A stretch of DNA of 51,403 bases from Planctomycetota bacterium (GTDB lineage: Bacteria > Planctomycetota > Planctomycetia > Pirellulales > UBA7805). Both the position numbers and the translations under genes were made by a program. This document shows positions 1 through 7,615 of this stretch, one piece after another (positions within the stretch are counted from its first letter, which is position 1; each line of letters opens with the position of its first letter). The stretch covers positions 1-51,403 of the forward strand of contig QQVP01000017.1 of the NCBI GenBank assembly GCA_003389215.1, read 5' to 3'. Under the pieces are notes generated by a model. The model saw only the letters and a program-made list of their open reading frames with translations, was not told where the DNA came from and did no database searches.

Positions 1-15
1 CTTCTTGTGTGCCAT
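1..15 (-). CDS. rpmA: Start of a probable ribosomal protein L27 gene (cut by window edge)
   Basis: Read on the minus strand, the first 15 bases give ATG GCA CAC AAG AAG, that is M-A-H-K-K, the usual opening of bacterial L27. A GGAG element stands 4 bases before the ATG (read from positions 16-25), which supports a true translation start. L27 is a large-subunit protein near the peptidyl transferase centre. Only five codons are inside the window, so the assignment rests on the start motif alone. The gene normally found before rpmA, rplU (L21), is not next door: the upstream neighbour on the same strand encodes an unrelated secreted protein. Confidence 0.45.
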
Positions 16-85
16 CGCTCCAACTCGCACCGCGGGTTCGTTCGATCCCCTGTCCTCGACCTCGGGACAGCGCAGACCCGTATTT

Positions 86-1117
86 TTAGCGGTCGACCCA
101 CTCGTAGTCAACCTGGGCGTCGATGCCTGGGGCGCGGCCGTCAATGCCCAAGTGAATTTCCTCCTCGCGCTGATCGAATTCGTCGCCGGTCCGCGAAAAG
201 TTGAGCTTGAGCGTCTTGTGGAGAAAGCGGCGTCCCGTGCCGGGCGGCTTGCCCGCCTGATACGCCCCCGAGGGATCGGACCACTTGTAGGCGTTGGTCA
301 AACCCTGCAGAAACACCGCGAAGTAGTCCATCGTGGGGTCGAGGTCCATCCAAGTCACGACGCCCCAGACGCTGCGGTCGTTTTCGTCCGTCGAAACCGG
401 AATCGGCCGCCGACTGATCTCGACCGTATTCTGGAAGTCCGCCAACTCCACCGGCGGTTGCTCGCGGCGATAGATGGCCGCCTTGGCCACCGGGATGATC
501 TGATCCCGATACTCTCGACCGGTCTCGTAGCTCCGCAGCGTGAAGTTCGGAATGAAGCGAATCGGCCCGATATTGGCCAGCATCTGCTCGTGGCTGTCGA
601 CCCGTGCGATCGTCGACGCGTTGGGCGGCGCTCCTTCCTCTTCGCTCGGTTCCGGCGTCATGTGCTGACCGTTGTTGGTGATCCGGAACACCATGTACCA
701 GACGAGTTTCTCCTTCATGCGACCGTTGGGCTGAGGCACATCGACCCGGATCATCCGCATCGGTTTGAAGGCAAACTGCAGGTGCCAAACGCCCCGACGA
801 AACATCGTGGCGTTGGCCCGTTCGTCAAGCGTATGCGACTTGGCCACCGCCTCCTGCGGATCCCAGGCCAGGTTCGCCGCTTTGACCTCGACGATCGGAT
901 GCTCTTCGCCCGTCTCTTCCTCCGAGCGAGCCACGGGAACGACCGTCTCGACGCCCGGGGCAAGCTGGCGATAACGACGCTGCTCGGCCGCGTCGCGATC
1001 GACTTCGGCGGCCCACGCCAACGGCGACACCGTGACTGCGGTAAACATCAAAACGAGCGCGATGCCGGTTTGGAGAATTCGAGCGGGCCGAATGGTGAGT
1101 GACGTTGAGCGAGACAT
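86..1117 (-). CDS. Secreted protein of unknown function, 343 aa
   Basis: The family is not recognised. The start is placed at the ATG at 1117 because it puts a basic N-terminus (MSRSTSLTIRPAR) directly before a hydrophobic segment ending in a signal-peptidase-like site (SPLAWAAE, about residues 25-35). An earlier in-frame ATG at 1183 would give a less natural leader. The mature part is soluble, with no further membrane segments and no visible catalytic motif; it contains a stretch of paired Trp, Tyr and Phe residues (VWYMVFRITNNGQH), which suggests a beta-rich fold. It lies 71 bases upstream of the likely rpmA on the same strand. A perfect TATAAT element at 1210-1215 (minus strand) could drive it. 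Export is inferred; the function is unknown. Confidence 0.75.
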   Translation of the reverse strand: MSRSTSLTIRPARILQTGIALVLMFTAVTVSPLAWAAEVDRDAAEQRRYRQLAPGVETVVPVARSEEETGEEHPIVEVKAANLAWDPQEAVAKSHTLDERANATMFRRGVWHLQFAFKPMRMIRVDVPQPNGRMKEKLVWYMVFRITNNGQHMTPEPSEEEGAPPNASTIARVDSHEQMLANIGPIRFIPNFTLRSYETGREYRDQIIPVAKAAIYRREQPPVELADFQNTVEISRRPIPVSTDENDRSVWGVVTWMDLDPTMDYFAVFLQGLTNAYKWSDPSGAYQAGKPPGTGRRFLHKTLKLNFSRTGDEFDQREEEIHLGIDGRAPGIDAQVDYEWVDR

Positions 1118-1209
1118 GGCGTTCCCACGAGAGAGCGGTACGTGGCGGGATGCGGCCTGACGGGCCCCTGAAACCAGGCCCAATTGGCGCAGCCCTTCCC
1201 TGGCTCTCC

Positions 1210-1238
1210 ATTATACTCCGCCCCCGAATTCGCGGGAA
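1210..1238 (-). promoter_or_regulatory. Candidate sigma-70 promoter for the 86-1117 gene
   Basis: The minus strand carries a perfect TATAAT (positions 1215 down to 1210) about 93 bases before the start codon at 1117. The -35 position at 17-bp spacing reads TTCCCG, which matches only the leading TT. The poor -35 overlaps one arm of a perfect inverted repeat (1231-1258), so a regulator may act here. This is inferred from sequence only. Confidence 0.4.
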
Positions 1239-1258
1239 AACAGGGGCCTTTTCCCGCG
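1231..1258. repeat. Perfect 10-bp inverted repeat with 8-base loop
   Basis: CGCGGGAAAA at 1231-1240 and TTTTCCCGCG at 1249-1258 are exact reverse complements around CAGGGGCC. It lies between the stop of the DUF3891 gene (1373) and the start of the next minus-strand gene (1117), and overlaps the -35 position of a candidate promoter. The T tract is inside the stem rather than after it, so it is not a standard intrinsic terminator on either strand. It could be an operator or an RNA hairpin. Confidence 0.6.
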
Positions 1259-1372
1259 GTTCGAGCCGGCATCGCCGCCCTTTTTTTCAGTCCCCCGGTT
1301 CTTCAGTTCCCTGGGCATCGTCGGTCCCCAAGGCCGAGATTTCGCGCCGATCTCCACGGCCATCGCCGGGCC

Positions 1373-2167
1373 TCACACCCCGGCCGGATGCAGCCGCCAG
1401 CGAACCTCGACCGAGCGCTTCGCGGCGCTGGCCAGGGCCTCTGCATTCGCGTAGCGGCCCACGGAAATCGCCCTGCCAGGAACGCTCGTTTCCAGCACGT
1501 CGACCGTCAGGGGCCAGGGCTCCAGGGCCACTTCCAACGGCTGCGTCTCGTCGTGGGAGAGCGGGATCATCTTCAGCGGCTCGTGTGCCGTGGCCAACTC
1601 CAGCGGTTCGTGCTGCGCCGCGCAACAGAGCCAGAGACTCATGCGATCCCACAGTTGCAACAGGATCAACGCCTCGTCGGCCGCCGTGGCCGTATTCACC
1701 GTGGCCTGCTGCTGCCACTGGCGACGCCACTGGCCAATGCGAGCCTCGAATTCGGCCAACCATTGCTCGGCCATCACGGCGTCGTCGGCGCCGCGTGATG
1801 CCGCGTCCGATTGCCTCAGCAGGAACACGAAGTGGGCCGCCGTCGTCGCGGCCGCCAGCGGCCCAAACTCGGCGCACCGCTCGATCGACGCCCGCCATAT
1901 CGGCAGCGAGTCGGTCAAACGCATCTCCGTGAAACTCGTCGGACGGGCCTCGTCCGGATCGACGCCGGGGGCCTCTTCCCAGGCCAGCCAGCCATCGTCG
2001 TGGTGATACGCCGTGGCGACCAGCTGCGCCCGAGCCGACGGCGAGACGAACACGTCCTCATGCCAGCGGGTCGCCAGCTCGCCCGAGATGCGGGCATGCT
2101 CGACTTGCGAGATAAGCACCCACGTGGGCCGTCCGTGGGGATCGGTGGCCGTGCGTCGAATCGTCAT
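1373..2167 (-). CDS. DUF3891 family protein, 264 aa
   Basis: The N-terminal half matches what I know of DUF3891: a strand and helix reading VLISQVEHARISGELATRW (about residues 18-36), then AYHHDDGWLAWEE with adjacent histidines and aspartates, then RPTSFTEM. The His-His-Asp-Asp cluster looks like a metal or active site, but no reaction is established for the family to my knowledge. The start at 2167 (MTIRRTATDPHGRP) is chosen over an in-frame ATG at 2248 because the family begins just before the VLISQ motif. There is no signal peptide or membrane segment, so it is probably cytoplasmic. Upstream is structured repeat copy A; the downstream gene has its own candidate promoter. Confidence 0.8.
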   Translation of the reverse strand: MTIRRTATDPHGRPTWVLISQVEHARISGELATRWHEDVFVSPSARAQLVATAYHHDDGWLAWEEAPGVDPDEARPTSFTEMRLTDSLPIWRASIERCAEFGPLAAATTAAHFVFLLRQSDAASRGADDAVMAEQWLAEFEARIGQWRRQWQQQATVNTATAADEALILLQLWDRMSLWLCCAAQHEPLELATAHEPLKMIPLSHDETQPLEVALEPWPLTVDVLETSVPGRAISVGRYANAEALASAAKRSVEVRWRLHPAGV

Positions 2168-2274
2168 GGATCGAGTCCGCCCTCGAGACCAGATCGAGCA
2201 AGGATCCCGCGAGTGCGAGGTCCCCCCGCGCCGGAGCGGCGCGGGCAAGGCACTGTGGGACCACAGCCGTCAGC

Positions 2275-2436
2275 CTAGAGCGGGTTTAGTTTATCTCTAG
2301 CGTCTTGGCTAGCTGCGGCTGTGCTTGGCTACGTCGACCTGTATCGACGAATTTACCAATTCGTCTGCTTCGGTCTCCTTGCCAAACTTGCCTCGCCCAC
2401 GCCAACGACGCAACACCTATCCTAAACACGCTCTAG
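2275..2436 (-). repeat. Structured dispersed repeat, copy A (162 bp)
   Basis: The ends are near-perfect inverted repeats: CTAGAGCGGGTTTAG at 2275-2289 and CTAAACACGCTCTAG at 2422-2436 (14 of 15 match). Read on the minus strand, the interior shares long blocks with copy B (43941-44104): CAAGGAGACCGAAGCAG with no mismatch, and ATTCGTCGATACAGGTCGAC with one mismatch. A perfect 8-bp stem (GACGAATT, loop TACC in plus orientation, AATTCGTC) lies at 2346-2365. The copy lies between two minus-strand genes, 88 bases after the stop of one and 107 before the start of the other. No ORF spans it. It may be a MITE-like element or a structured RNA module. Confidence 0.75.
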
Positions 2437-2524
2437 AACAACCTTGCCCCGTGGCCAAATCGGCCCGTCAGCCCTGTCAGCCCCGTTATCCCGGTCAACA
2501 GCCGTGGGCCGGAGGGGCCCGGGC

Positions 2525-3928
2525 TCAACGTCGGGGTGCGTCGCTGGTGGCCTCCGCGGCGGCCTGCGTCTCACGCCCCGTCAGCATTTCCAGGCTGGAG
2601 ACGATCACCTGGTCAGCCATGGCGAACGACTCAAGCAGCGACTCCTCCATGGTGAACACCAGCGAGACGCGGCGTCCGTCACGGGCCGAGACGAGGTAGT
2701 AGATCCAGCGAATCGGCAGCTCGGCCACCCGACCGGCGACCTCGACGCGATAGACCACGCGGTCGGCCTCGTCCATCGACTGCTTGGCCCGGACGAATTG
2801 TCCGAATTTCGCCCCCAGCACGCGTTTCACGTCGGCCTGAAAATCTTCGAGCGAAATCCGCTCGCCCTCCTTCAGAGGCTTCAGGTCGAGCACGTTGCAC
2901 TGGGCAATCAACTCGCCGTCGTCGACCAGCCGCATCGCCAGACGTTGTCCCACCTCGCCCGTCACGTGCCAGCGACGATCGTGCAGAAAGCGAACGCGCC
3001 GGTCGGCAGTCACAAATTCCAACAGGGCGAGACCTTCGTCTTCGTCGAGGTCGAGGCTCTGCAGCTGGTCGACCGCCAAAGGCTCGGACGAGTCGAGCGG
3101 CGCCAGGTGCATCTTCAGACGCGCCGCGACGTCGACGCCCGGCGATACGTGGCCGACTTCCCGCTCTTCCTGCCAGTGCAGCTCGAGCCCGTTGATCTGC
3201 CGGCGCTGGCGGTGGAAATAGTAGCGACACTTCAGTTCGATCTTGGTCGCGATTCCGTCGATCGCCCCGTGGACCGTGCCGGTCATTTCGATCTTGGCCA
3301 GCTTGTCGGTCAGCTCGTAGAGCTTCGACTCCACGTCGGCGTGGCCGACCGCGTCGAGCCCGAACAAGAGGGCCATCGTCTCTTCGCTTTGCTTCCAGGT
3401 CGCATTGAGAGTGCGCGGCTGATTGTCGTCGGGCAGCAGGCGGTCGATCATCAGGCTGTCCCCAGGGAGCTCGACCAGATCGAGTTCCTCGCGGGTCAGC
3501 GCCCCGGCGGGCCGGCGCAGCACGACGCGACTGTCGGCGAGCGAGGCCACCATCAGGCGGCGATCTTCACTCAGTTTAGGATGCAACTGTTGGTCTTCGA
3601 TCTTCAGGTCCGCTTTGACCTCGTCGTAGAACCGCACGGAGCGCAGCGGCGCGGCCGATCCCGGCTCGCCCACGGGCGGAACGAGCCGTTCCTGGTGGCG
3701 AACCAAGGCGTCGACTTCCATCGGCAGCCGCGTGTCCTTTCCTTCGGCATGCACCAGCAGATGACCGCTGACCTCGAGCGAGATCCCGACACGTCGCAGA
3801 GCGTCGGGCTGGGCGGCTGGTCGCAGCCGGACGGAGTCCTCGGCCTGGGCCGGAGTTGCCAGCAGAGCGAACAAGGCGCACAAGCAGGCGAGAAAGCCCC
3901 AAATGCGGAAGAAACGGGCATTGGCCAT
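2525..3928 (-). CDS. Secreted protein of unknown function, 467 aa
   Basis: The ATG at 3928 follows a purine-rich GGGAAGGGAAAA ribosome-binding region and gives a clear signal peptide: a charged start (MANARFFR), a hydrophobic core and a cleavage-like ATPAQAED near residue 28. The remaining ~440 residues are soluble, acidic and rich in charged strands, with one Cys-containing stretch (ELKCRYYFHRQRR) and no catalytic motif that I recognise. It is probably exported across the cytoplasmic membrane. It stands alone on the minus strand: 657 bases of non-coding DNA separate it from the plus-strand sigma factor gene, and repeat copy A follows it. Family not recognised. Confidence 0.75.
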   Translation of the reverse strand: MANARFFRIWGFLACLCALFALLATPAQAEDSVRLRPAAQPDALRRVGISLEVSGHLLVHAEGKDTRLPMEVDALVRHQERLVPPVGEPGSAAPLRSVRFYDEVKADLKIEDQQLHPKLSEDRRLMVASLADSRVVLRRPAGALTREELDLVELPGDSLMIDRLLPDDNQPRTLNATWKQSEETMALLFGLDAVGHADVESKLYELTDKLAKIEMTGTVHGAIDGIATKIELKCRYYFHRQRRQINGLELHWQEEREVGHVSPGVDVAARLKMHLAPLDSSEPLAVDQLQSLDLDEDEGLALLEFVTADRRVRFLHDRRWHVTGEVGQRLAMRLVDDGELIAQCNVLDLKPLKEGERISLEDFQADVKRVLGAKFGQFVRAKQSMDEADRVVYRVEVAGRVAELPIRWIYYLVSARDGRRVSLVFTMEESLLESFAMADQVIVSSLEMLTGRETQAAAEATSDAPRR

Positions 3929-3967
3929 GGCAATTTTTCCCTTCCCCGAACGAATCACTTGTCCGAC

Positions 3968-3997
3968 GAGGCCTGTGGGCTCGAGGCCTGTGGGCTC
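3968..3997. repeat. Exact 15-bp tandem duplication
   Basis: GAGGCCTGTGGGCTC occurs at 3968-3982 and again at 3983-3997 with no spacer and no mismatch. It lies in the leader region upstream of the minus-strand secreted protein gene. It is one of several exact 13-24 bp tandem duplications in this window. Confidence 0.9.
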
Positions 3998-4585
3998 GTC
4001 GAGAATGCGGACCTGAGCACGCCTTCCGGCTACCGGTCGCGAGGAGATCGCAATGGCTAGATCGACCTTTCCCAGCCGGCAAATCCAGTCCAACCCCACC
4101 ACTGGCCACCTGGGGACTCCCAGTCGACCTAGCCCGCCCAAAGCACCAGTTGGAAACTGGCAATTTGGCCCCGGTCCAACGTCGGAATCGGATTCTTGAG
4201 AAATTTCTAAGTTATTTAATAACAGACATTTAGAGGAGCTATCGAGAGGCCGCTAGCCTTGACTTGGAAAGAAAAAAGGGCCTAGCGCGCGAACTTTCTA
4301 TCGACCCGAAACGACTAAGATACGTACAACTAATGCGAACAATCGACACAACCGAGTGATTTCCGGCACGCCGAGGCGTACGGACGGAACAGCACACGGC
4401 CATGTCTAGGTGGCGAGCGTTCGCGGGGCCAAGTTGCGTGAAAGAGGTTCAAGCGCGCATCCGGAGCCCACGTGCGGTCGGAGTCTGGGATCGTTCCGAC
4501 TTGGATTTTGATTGATCGTGACCTTCAAGTGCGGAAGGAGACGCAGGGACAACCTTGCAAGGTCAATGATTGGAAGAGGCCCGTC
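3998..4585. other. Long non-coding gap before the sigma factor gene, with an AT-rich palindromic patch
   Basis: No convincing gene is seen here. In contrast to the GC-rich surroundings, 4190-4230 is AT-rich and contains the perfect palindrome AGAAATTTCT and the small hairpin GTTAT-TTA-ATAAC. It could hold promoters for either the leftward secreted protein gene or the rightward sigma factor gene. A TTGACT at 4259-4264 lacks a matching -10 at 17 bp. AAGAGG, 7 bases before 4586, is a ribosome-binding site for the sigma factor. Promoter assignments are uncertain. Confidence 0.4.
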
Positions 4586-6265
4586 ATGCATACCGACTAT
4601 CGGAGTTCCGCCATTCGCGAGTTGCGCGACGAGCAGGTGCAAACCGCCACGCGCCAGCAGCAGCTAGATCAGGCCGAGCGCGCCGAGCAATTGCTCGACG
4701 AACTCGATCCCGAACGTAGCTATCCCTATAGCCTTGTCTACCGACGTATCGCCAACGGGGCCGCCCAGGCCGGCGAACTCGGTTCGCGCAACCGGATCGC
4801 CGGAAACGACGTCCGGCACGATCTCCGTCTCTTTGTCGAAGACATCTCGGACGCCGCCGCCGTGCCGGCCGATGCCGCGGGCGAGCGCGTGCTGACCGTC
4901 GAAGAGCTCAGCAAGATGCTCGACGTTTCGACAAAGACCATCTCGCGCTGGCGACGGCAGGGGCTCATCGGACGCCGCTTCGTGGTCGACGGCCGCAAGC
5001 GCGTCGGCTTTCTGCAGAGCAGCGTCGAGAAGTTCATCGCGCAGAACAACGATAAGGTGCGGCGCAGCTCGCGTTTCCGCCAGATGACCGACCACGAACG
5101 CCGGCAAATCGTGGAGACGGCCCGCCGCCTGTTCGACGCCGGCTATACCCGGCCCGAGGTTGCCAAGCGGGTTGCCGAGCGGATGGATCGCAGTCTGGAA
5201 ACCGTGCGCAGCGCCATCCGGCAGTACGATCGCCAGAATCCCGAACGGGCCGTATTTCCCAGCTCGGGGGCGCCGTTGTGCGAGAACACGCGGACGCAGA
5301 TCTACCGGCAGTATCGCCGCGGCGAGTCGGTCGATTCGCTGGCCAAGCGATATAGCCGCACGAAGACGACCATCTACCGCGCGATTTCGGAGATGCGTCT
5401 GGCGCAGGTCATGGAGCTGCCGCTCGATTTCATCCCCAATGCGCAATTTCCGCGGGTTCGCAACGACGAGGCGATCTTGGCCCCGTTGCCCGAGCCCGAG
5501 GTCAAGGCACGAAAGACACGAGCGCCGAGCGGCTTGCCGCCCTACCTGGCCAGTCTCTACGAGGTGCCGCTGTTGACGCGCGAGCAGGAGTATCACCTGT
5601 TCCGCAAGTTCAACTTCGCCAAGTACCGAGCGTCGAAGCTCCGCGAGAAACTCGATCCGAAGAACCCGGAAAAGGAGATTCTGACTGAGATCGAGCGGCT
5701 CTACGACATTGCCGTAGAGACGAAGAACCTGATCGTGCGGTCGAACCTCCGCCTGGTTGTGTCGATCGCCAAGCGGCATGCCGCGGCCAGCGAGAACTTC
5801 TTCGAGCTGGTCAGCGACGGCAACATGTCGCTGATCCGCGCGGCCGAGAAGTTCGACTTTGCCCGCGGGAACAAGTTCAGCACCTACGCCAGCTGGGCGA
5901 TCATGAAGAACTTCGCGCGGACCATTCCGGGCGAGCTGCGTCATCGCGATCGCTTCCGGACCAGCTACGACGAGATGTTCGGCGTGACCGAAGAGCGTCG
6001 CAGCGACTGGTACGAACAGGAAAGTGCCCATCGCCAGCGGGTCGGCGAGATCGAGAAGATCTTGCGTCGCCTCGACGAGCGCGAGCAGAAGATCATCATC
6101 AATCGCTTCGGCCTCGATCACAGCGTCGAACCGCAGACGCTCAAGGAGGTCGGCGAGGTGATGGGCGTGACCAAGGAGCGCGTCCGCCAGATCGAAGCGC
6201 GGGCCCTGAACAAGCTGCGAGCCGCCGCGATCGAGGAGCGCATCGATCTCCCCGAAGCTTCGTAA
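4586..6265 (+). CDS. Sigma-70 family RNA polymerase sigma factor with N-terminal helix-turn-helix domains, 559 aa
   Basis: The C-terminal part is a recognisable sigma factor: region 1.2-like at about 318-345, region 2 at about 382-450 (NLIVRSNLRLVVSIAKRH, then EKFDFARGNKFSTYASW) and region 4.2 at about 517-546 (LKEVGEVMGVTKERVRQIE). The N-terminus is unusual. A MerR/excisionase-like HTH lies at about 102-153 (LTVEELSKMLDVSTKTISRW, then VDGRKRVGF), followed by two further HTH-like segments at about 172-213 and 235-272. Region 2 ends YASWAIMKNFAR where housekeeping factors have YASWWIRQAITR, so -10 recognition may differ. Region 3 seems reduced. The start at 4586 is set by AAGAGG 7 bases upstream. 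It precedes the tRNA-tuf cluster but is 391 bases away, so is probably transcribed separately. Confidence 0.88.
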   Translation: MHTDYRSSAIRELRDEQVQTATRQQQLDQAERAEQLLDELDPERSYPYSLVYRRIANGAAQAGELGSRNRIAGNDVRHDLRLFVEDISDAAAVPADAAGERVLTVEELSKMLDVSTKTISRWRRQGLIGRRFVVDGRKRVGFLQSSVEKFIAQNNDKVRRSSRFRQMTDHERRQIVETARRLFDAGYTRPEVAKRVAERMDRSLETVRSAIRQYDRQNPERAVFPSSGAPLCENTRTQIYRQYRRGESVDSLAKRYSRTKTTIYRAISEMRLAQVMELPLDFIPNAQFPRVRNDEAILAPLPEPEVKARKTRAPSGLPPYLASLYEVPLLTREQEYHLFRKFNFAKYRASKLREKLDPKNPEKEILTEIERLYDIAVETKNLIVRSNLRLVVSIAKRHAAASENFFELVSDGNMSLIRAAEKFDFARGNKFSTYASWAIMKNFARTIPGELRHRDRFRTSYDEMFGVTEERRSDWYEQESAHRQRVGEIEKILRRLDEREQKIIINRFGLDHSVEPQTLKEVGEVMGVTKERVRQIEARALNKLRAAAIEERIDLPEAS

Positions 6266-6601
6266 GCGATTTGCAGATATAGATTTAGTCGCCCCAGCGA
6301 GGGGCTTGAGAGTCGGAGGGTCGTTCGAAAGCCGCCACGGATAGAGCTCCCCAGGTCTGGCCGATCGCTGCCCCGGCAGCATCGTGCTAGCTCGCCATCC
6401 CGCCGCCCAGCATGGGGCCGGGGAGGCGGTTTGGGCCGCAGAGGAGCTTTTCCGCAGCTTTCGGACGGCCCTTTTTTGCGCGCTGGCGACGAGATCGCCT
6501 CGACGGCCGCCGGGGGCGTTGGTCCCGGGCCCTGGACCCAGAGTCCGGACCGAGGTCCGAATTTGGCAGAGTTTGCGGGCCGGCGGAGCGGCCAGCCCAT
6601 A
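6266..6601. other. Non-coding gap between the sigma factor gene and the tRNA cluster
   Basis: I see no gene, no clear terminator hairpin with a T run, and no repeat shared with the rest of the window. The open frames here are short, mutually overlapping and unlike any family I know. The right edge of the gap runs into the candidate tRNA promoter. Confidence 0.5.
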
Positions 6602-6629
6602 TTGCAACGCCGATTCGGTTCGGTATATT
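6602..6629 (+). promoter_or_regulatory. Candidate promoter of the tRNA-tuf cluster
   Basis: TTGCAA at 6602-6607 and TATATT at 6624-6629 are separated by 16 bp. The predicted start of transcription is about 20 bases before the first tRNA, a normal distance for a tRNA leader. The -10 continues as TATATTTAG, the same nine bases found at the candidate promoter before rpmJ (38229-38237). Confidence 0.55.
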
Positions 6630-6656
6630 TAGTAGTTTTCGTGGTGGGATTTGATC

Positions 6657-6729
6657 GCTAGCGTAGCTCAATTGGCAGAGCAGTTGATTTGTAATCAACA
6701 GGTTGTGGGTTCAAGTCCCTCCGCTAGCT
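6657..6729 (+). tRNA. tRNA-Thr (anticodon TGT)
   Basis: The acceptor stem GCTAGCG/CGCTAGC pairs perfectly. The D arm is GCTC-AATTGGCA-GAGC, the anticodon stem GTTGA/TCAAC carries TGT, and the T loop is TTCAAGT. The T stem has one T-T mismatch. CCA is not encoded. This is the first of four tRNAs before tuf. Confidence 0.95.
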
Positions 6730-6846
6730 CGTTCGCAAGCGCGCCTAGATAGAATCAACAACGCGGTCGCGGCCGGCGCGTGGCGTCGCCAAGCACCGCC
6801 GAGCCTGGAGCGCTTGAAGACCGTGAGGCCGGACGTCGAGATTTGA

Positions 6847-6892
6847 GTTGGCGCGAGATTTAGGTTGGCGCCCGACTGAGTTGGCGCCCGAC
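6847..6892. repeat. Short imperfect tandem repeat between tRNA genes
   Basis: GTTGGCGC begins at 6847, 6864 and 6880. The last two copies are identical over 13 bases (GTTGGCGCCCGAC) with a 16-base period; the first diverges after eight. It lies between tRNA-Thr and tRNA-Tyr, where no gene is seen. Confidence 0.75.
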
Positions 6893-6981
6893 GCTCGAAC
6901 CGCTTTCGATTCCGTCCGACGGGACCCATTTGTTTGTGGACGAGTTGTCACGGAGACGAACGGGCCTGTCACGAAGAGAAA

Positions 6982-7063
6982 GGGGGGTTTCCCGAGCGGT
7001 CAAAGGGGTCAGACTGTAAATCTGATGGCATTGCCTTCGCAGGTTCGAATCCTGCACCCCCCA
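6982..7063 (+). tRNA. tRNA-Tyr (anticodon GTA)
   Basis: A class II tRNA of 82 bases. The acceptor stem GGGGGGT/ACCCCCC is perfect, the anticodon arm CAGACTGTAAATCTG carries GTA, a long variable arm follows, and the T arm is GCAGG-TTCGAAT-CCTGC. The discriminator base is A and CCA is not encoded. Confidence 0.96.
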
Positions 7064-7177
7064 ATTCAGGAACCTCGATTGGAATTCGATTGAAACGAGA
7101 ACGCTGGCCGGGTGGTCCCGATCGGCAACAACCACTGGCAAGAACCACTGGCATCGAAAATTGGGCGAACGGACCAA

Positions 7178-7225
7178 CCGCTTGCGGATGTAGCTCACTG
7201 CCCGCTTGCGGATGTAGCTCACTGC
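7178..7225. repeat. Exact 24-bp tandem duplication resembling the 5' end of the adjacent tRNA-Gly
   Basis: The 24-base unit starting CCGCTTGCGGATGTAGCTCA occurs at 7178-7201 and 7202-7225 without mismatch. Within it, GCGGATGTAGCTCA differs by one base from the first 14 bases of tRNA-Gly (GCGGGTGTAGCTCA, 7224-7237). So the acceptor and D-stem half of a tRNA appears three times in a row, and only the last copy is a whole tRNA. Confidence 0.85.
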
Positions 7226-7294
7226 GGGTGTAGCTCAATGGTAGAGCCATAGCCTTCCAAGCTAAAGACGAGGGTTCGATTCCCTTCACCCGCT
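7224..7294 (+). tRNA. tRNA-Gly (anticodon TCC)
   Basis: 71 bases. The acceptor stem GCGGGTG/CACCCGC is perfect, the D arm is GCTC-AATGGTA-GAGC, the anticodon loop CTTCCAA carries TCC, and the T loop is TTCGATT. The discriminator base is T and CCA is not encoded. Two partial copies of its 5' end lie directly upstream. Confidence 0.96.
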
Positions 7295-7448
7295 TTTGCT
7301 GGCAACTCGGCGAAGCGGCGCGCGACCGAAGGTTGCCGCAGCAACTTGCCGCAAACCGCGACCGCCGCTGCCTGCCGCACGATGACGCCGAAGCATGAAT
7401 CCCCACCGGAGTTCACCCACCAAGAAACGCTGCGCTGGATCGCGCACT

Positions 7449-7521
7449 GCTGCTGTAGCTCAGTTGGTAGAGCGCGTCCTTGGTAAGGACGAGGCCATGG
7501 GTTCAAGTCCCATCAGCAGCT
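7449..7521 (+). tRNA. tRNA-Thr (anticodon GGT)
   Basis: 73 bases. The acceptor stem GCTGCTG/CAGCAGC is perfect, the anticodon arm GTCCTTGGTAAGGAC carries GGT, and the T arm is ATGGG-TTCAAGT-CCCAT. It is the last tRNA before tuf, as thrT is before tufB in E. coli. Confidence 0.96.
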
Positions 7522-7534
7522 TCCCAAGTTGAGA

Positions 7535-7552
7535 GTTCATTTTCGGATGAAC
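7535..7552 (+). other. Small hairpin in the tuf leader
   Basis: GTTCAT and ATGAAC form a perfect 6-bp stem around TTTCGG, 14 bases after the end of tRNA-Thr. It may protect or help process the tuf mRNA after the tRNA is cut out. There is no T tract, so it is not a terminator. Confidence 0.4.
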
Positions 7553-7615
7553 GCTACCCGTTTCCACAAACCCCTTAGCGGTCGGAATTTGTAGACCAAA
7601 AACGAGGAACCACGA

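Noticed and set aside
5..1102. Plus-strand open frame over the first kilobase
   Set aside because: The antisense minus-strand gene has a signal peptide and promoter; the plus-strand product is Arg/His/Pro-rich and unlike any family.
2444..4060. Long plus-strand open frame opposite the secreted 467-residue protein
   Set aside because: High GC with G/C-rich third positions leaves the opposite strand open. The plus-strand product has no signal peptide or family match, while the minus-strand one has a ribosome-binding site and signal peptide.
4259..4288. TTGACT as a promoter for the sigma factor gene
   Set aside because: No acceptable -10 is found at 16-18 bp; the bases read CTAGCG.
4664..6607. 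Long minus-strand open frame across the sigma factor gene
   Set aside because: It lies opposite a clear sigma-70 protein; it is a shadow of its codon bias.
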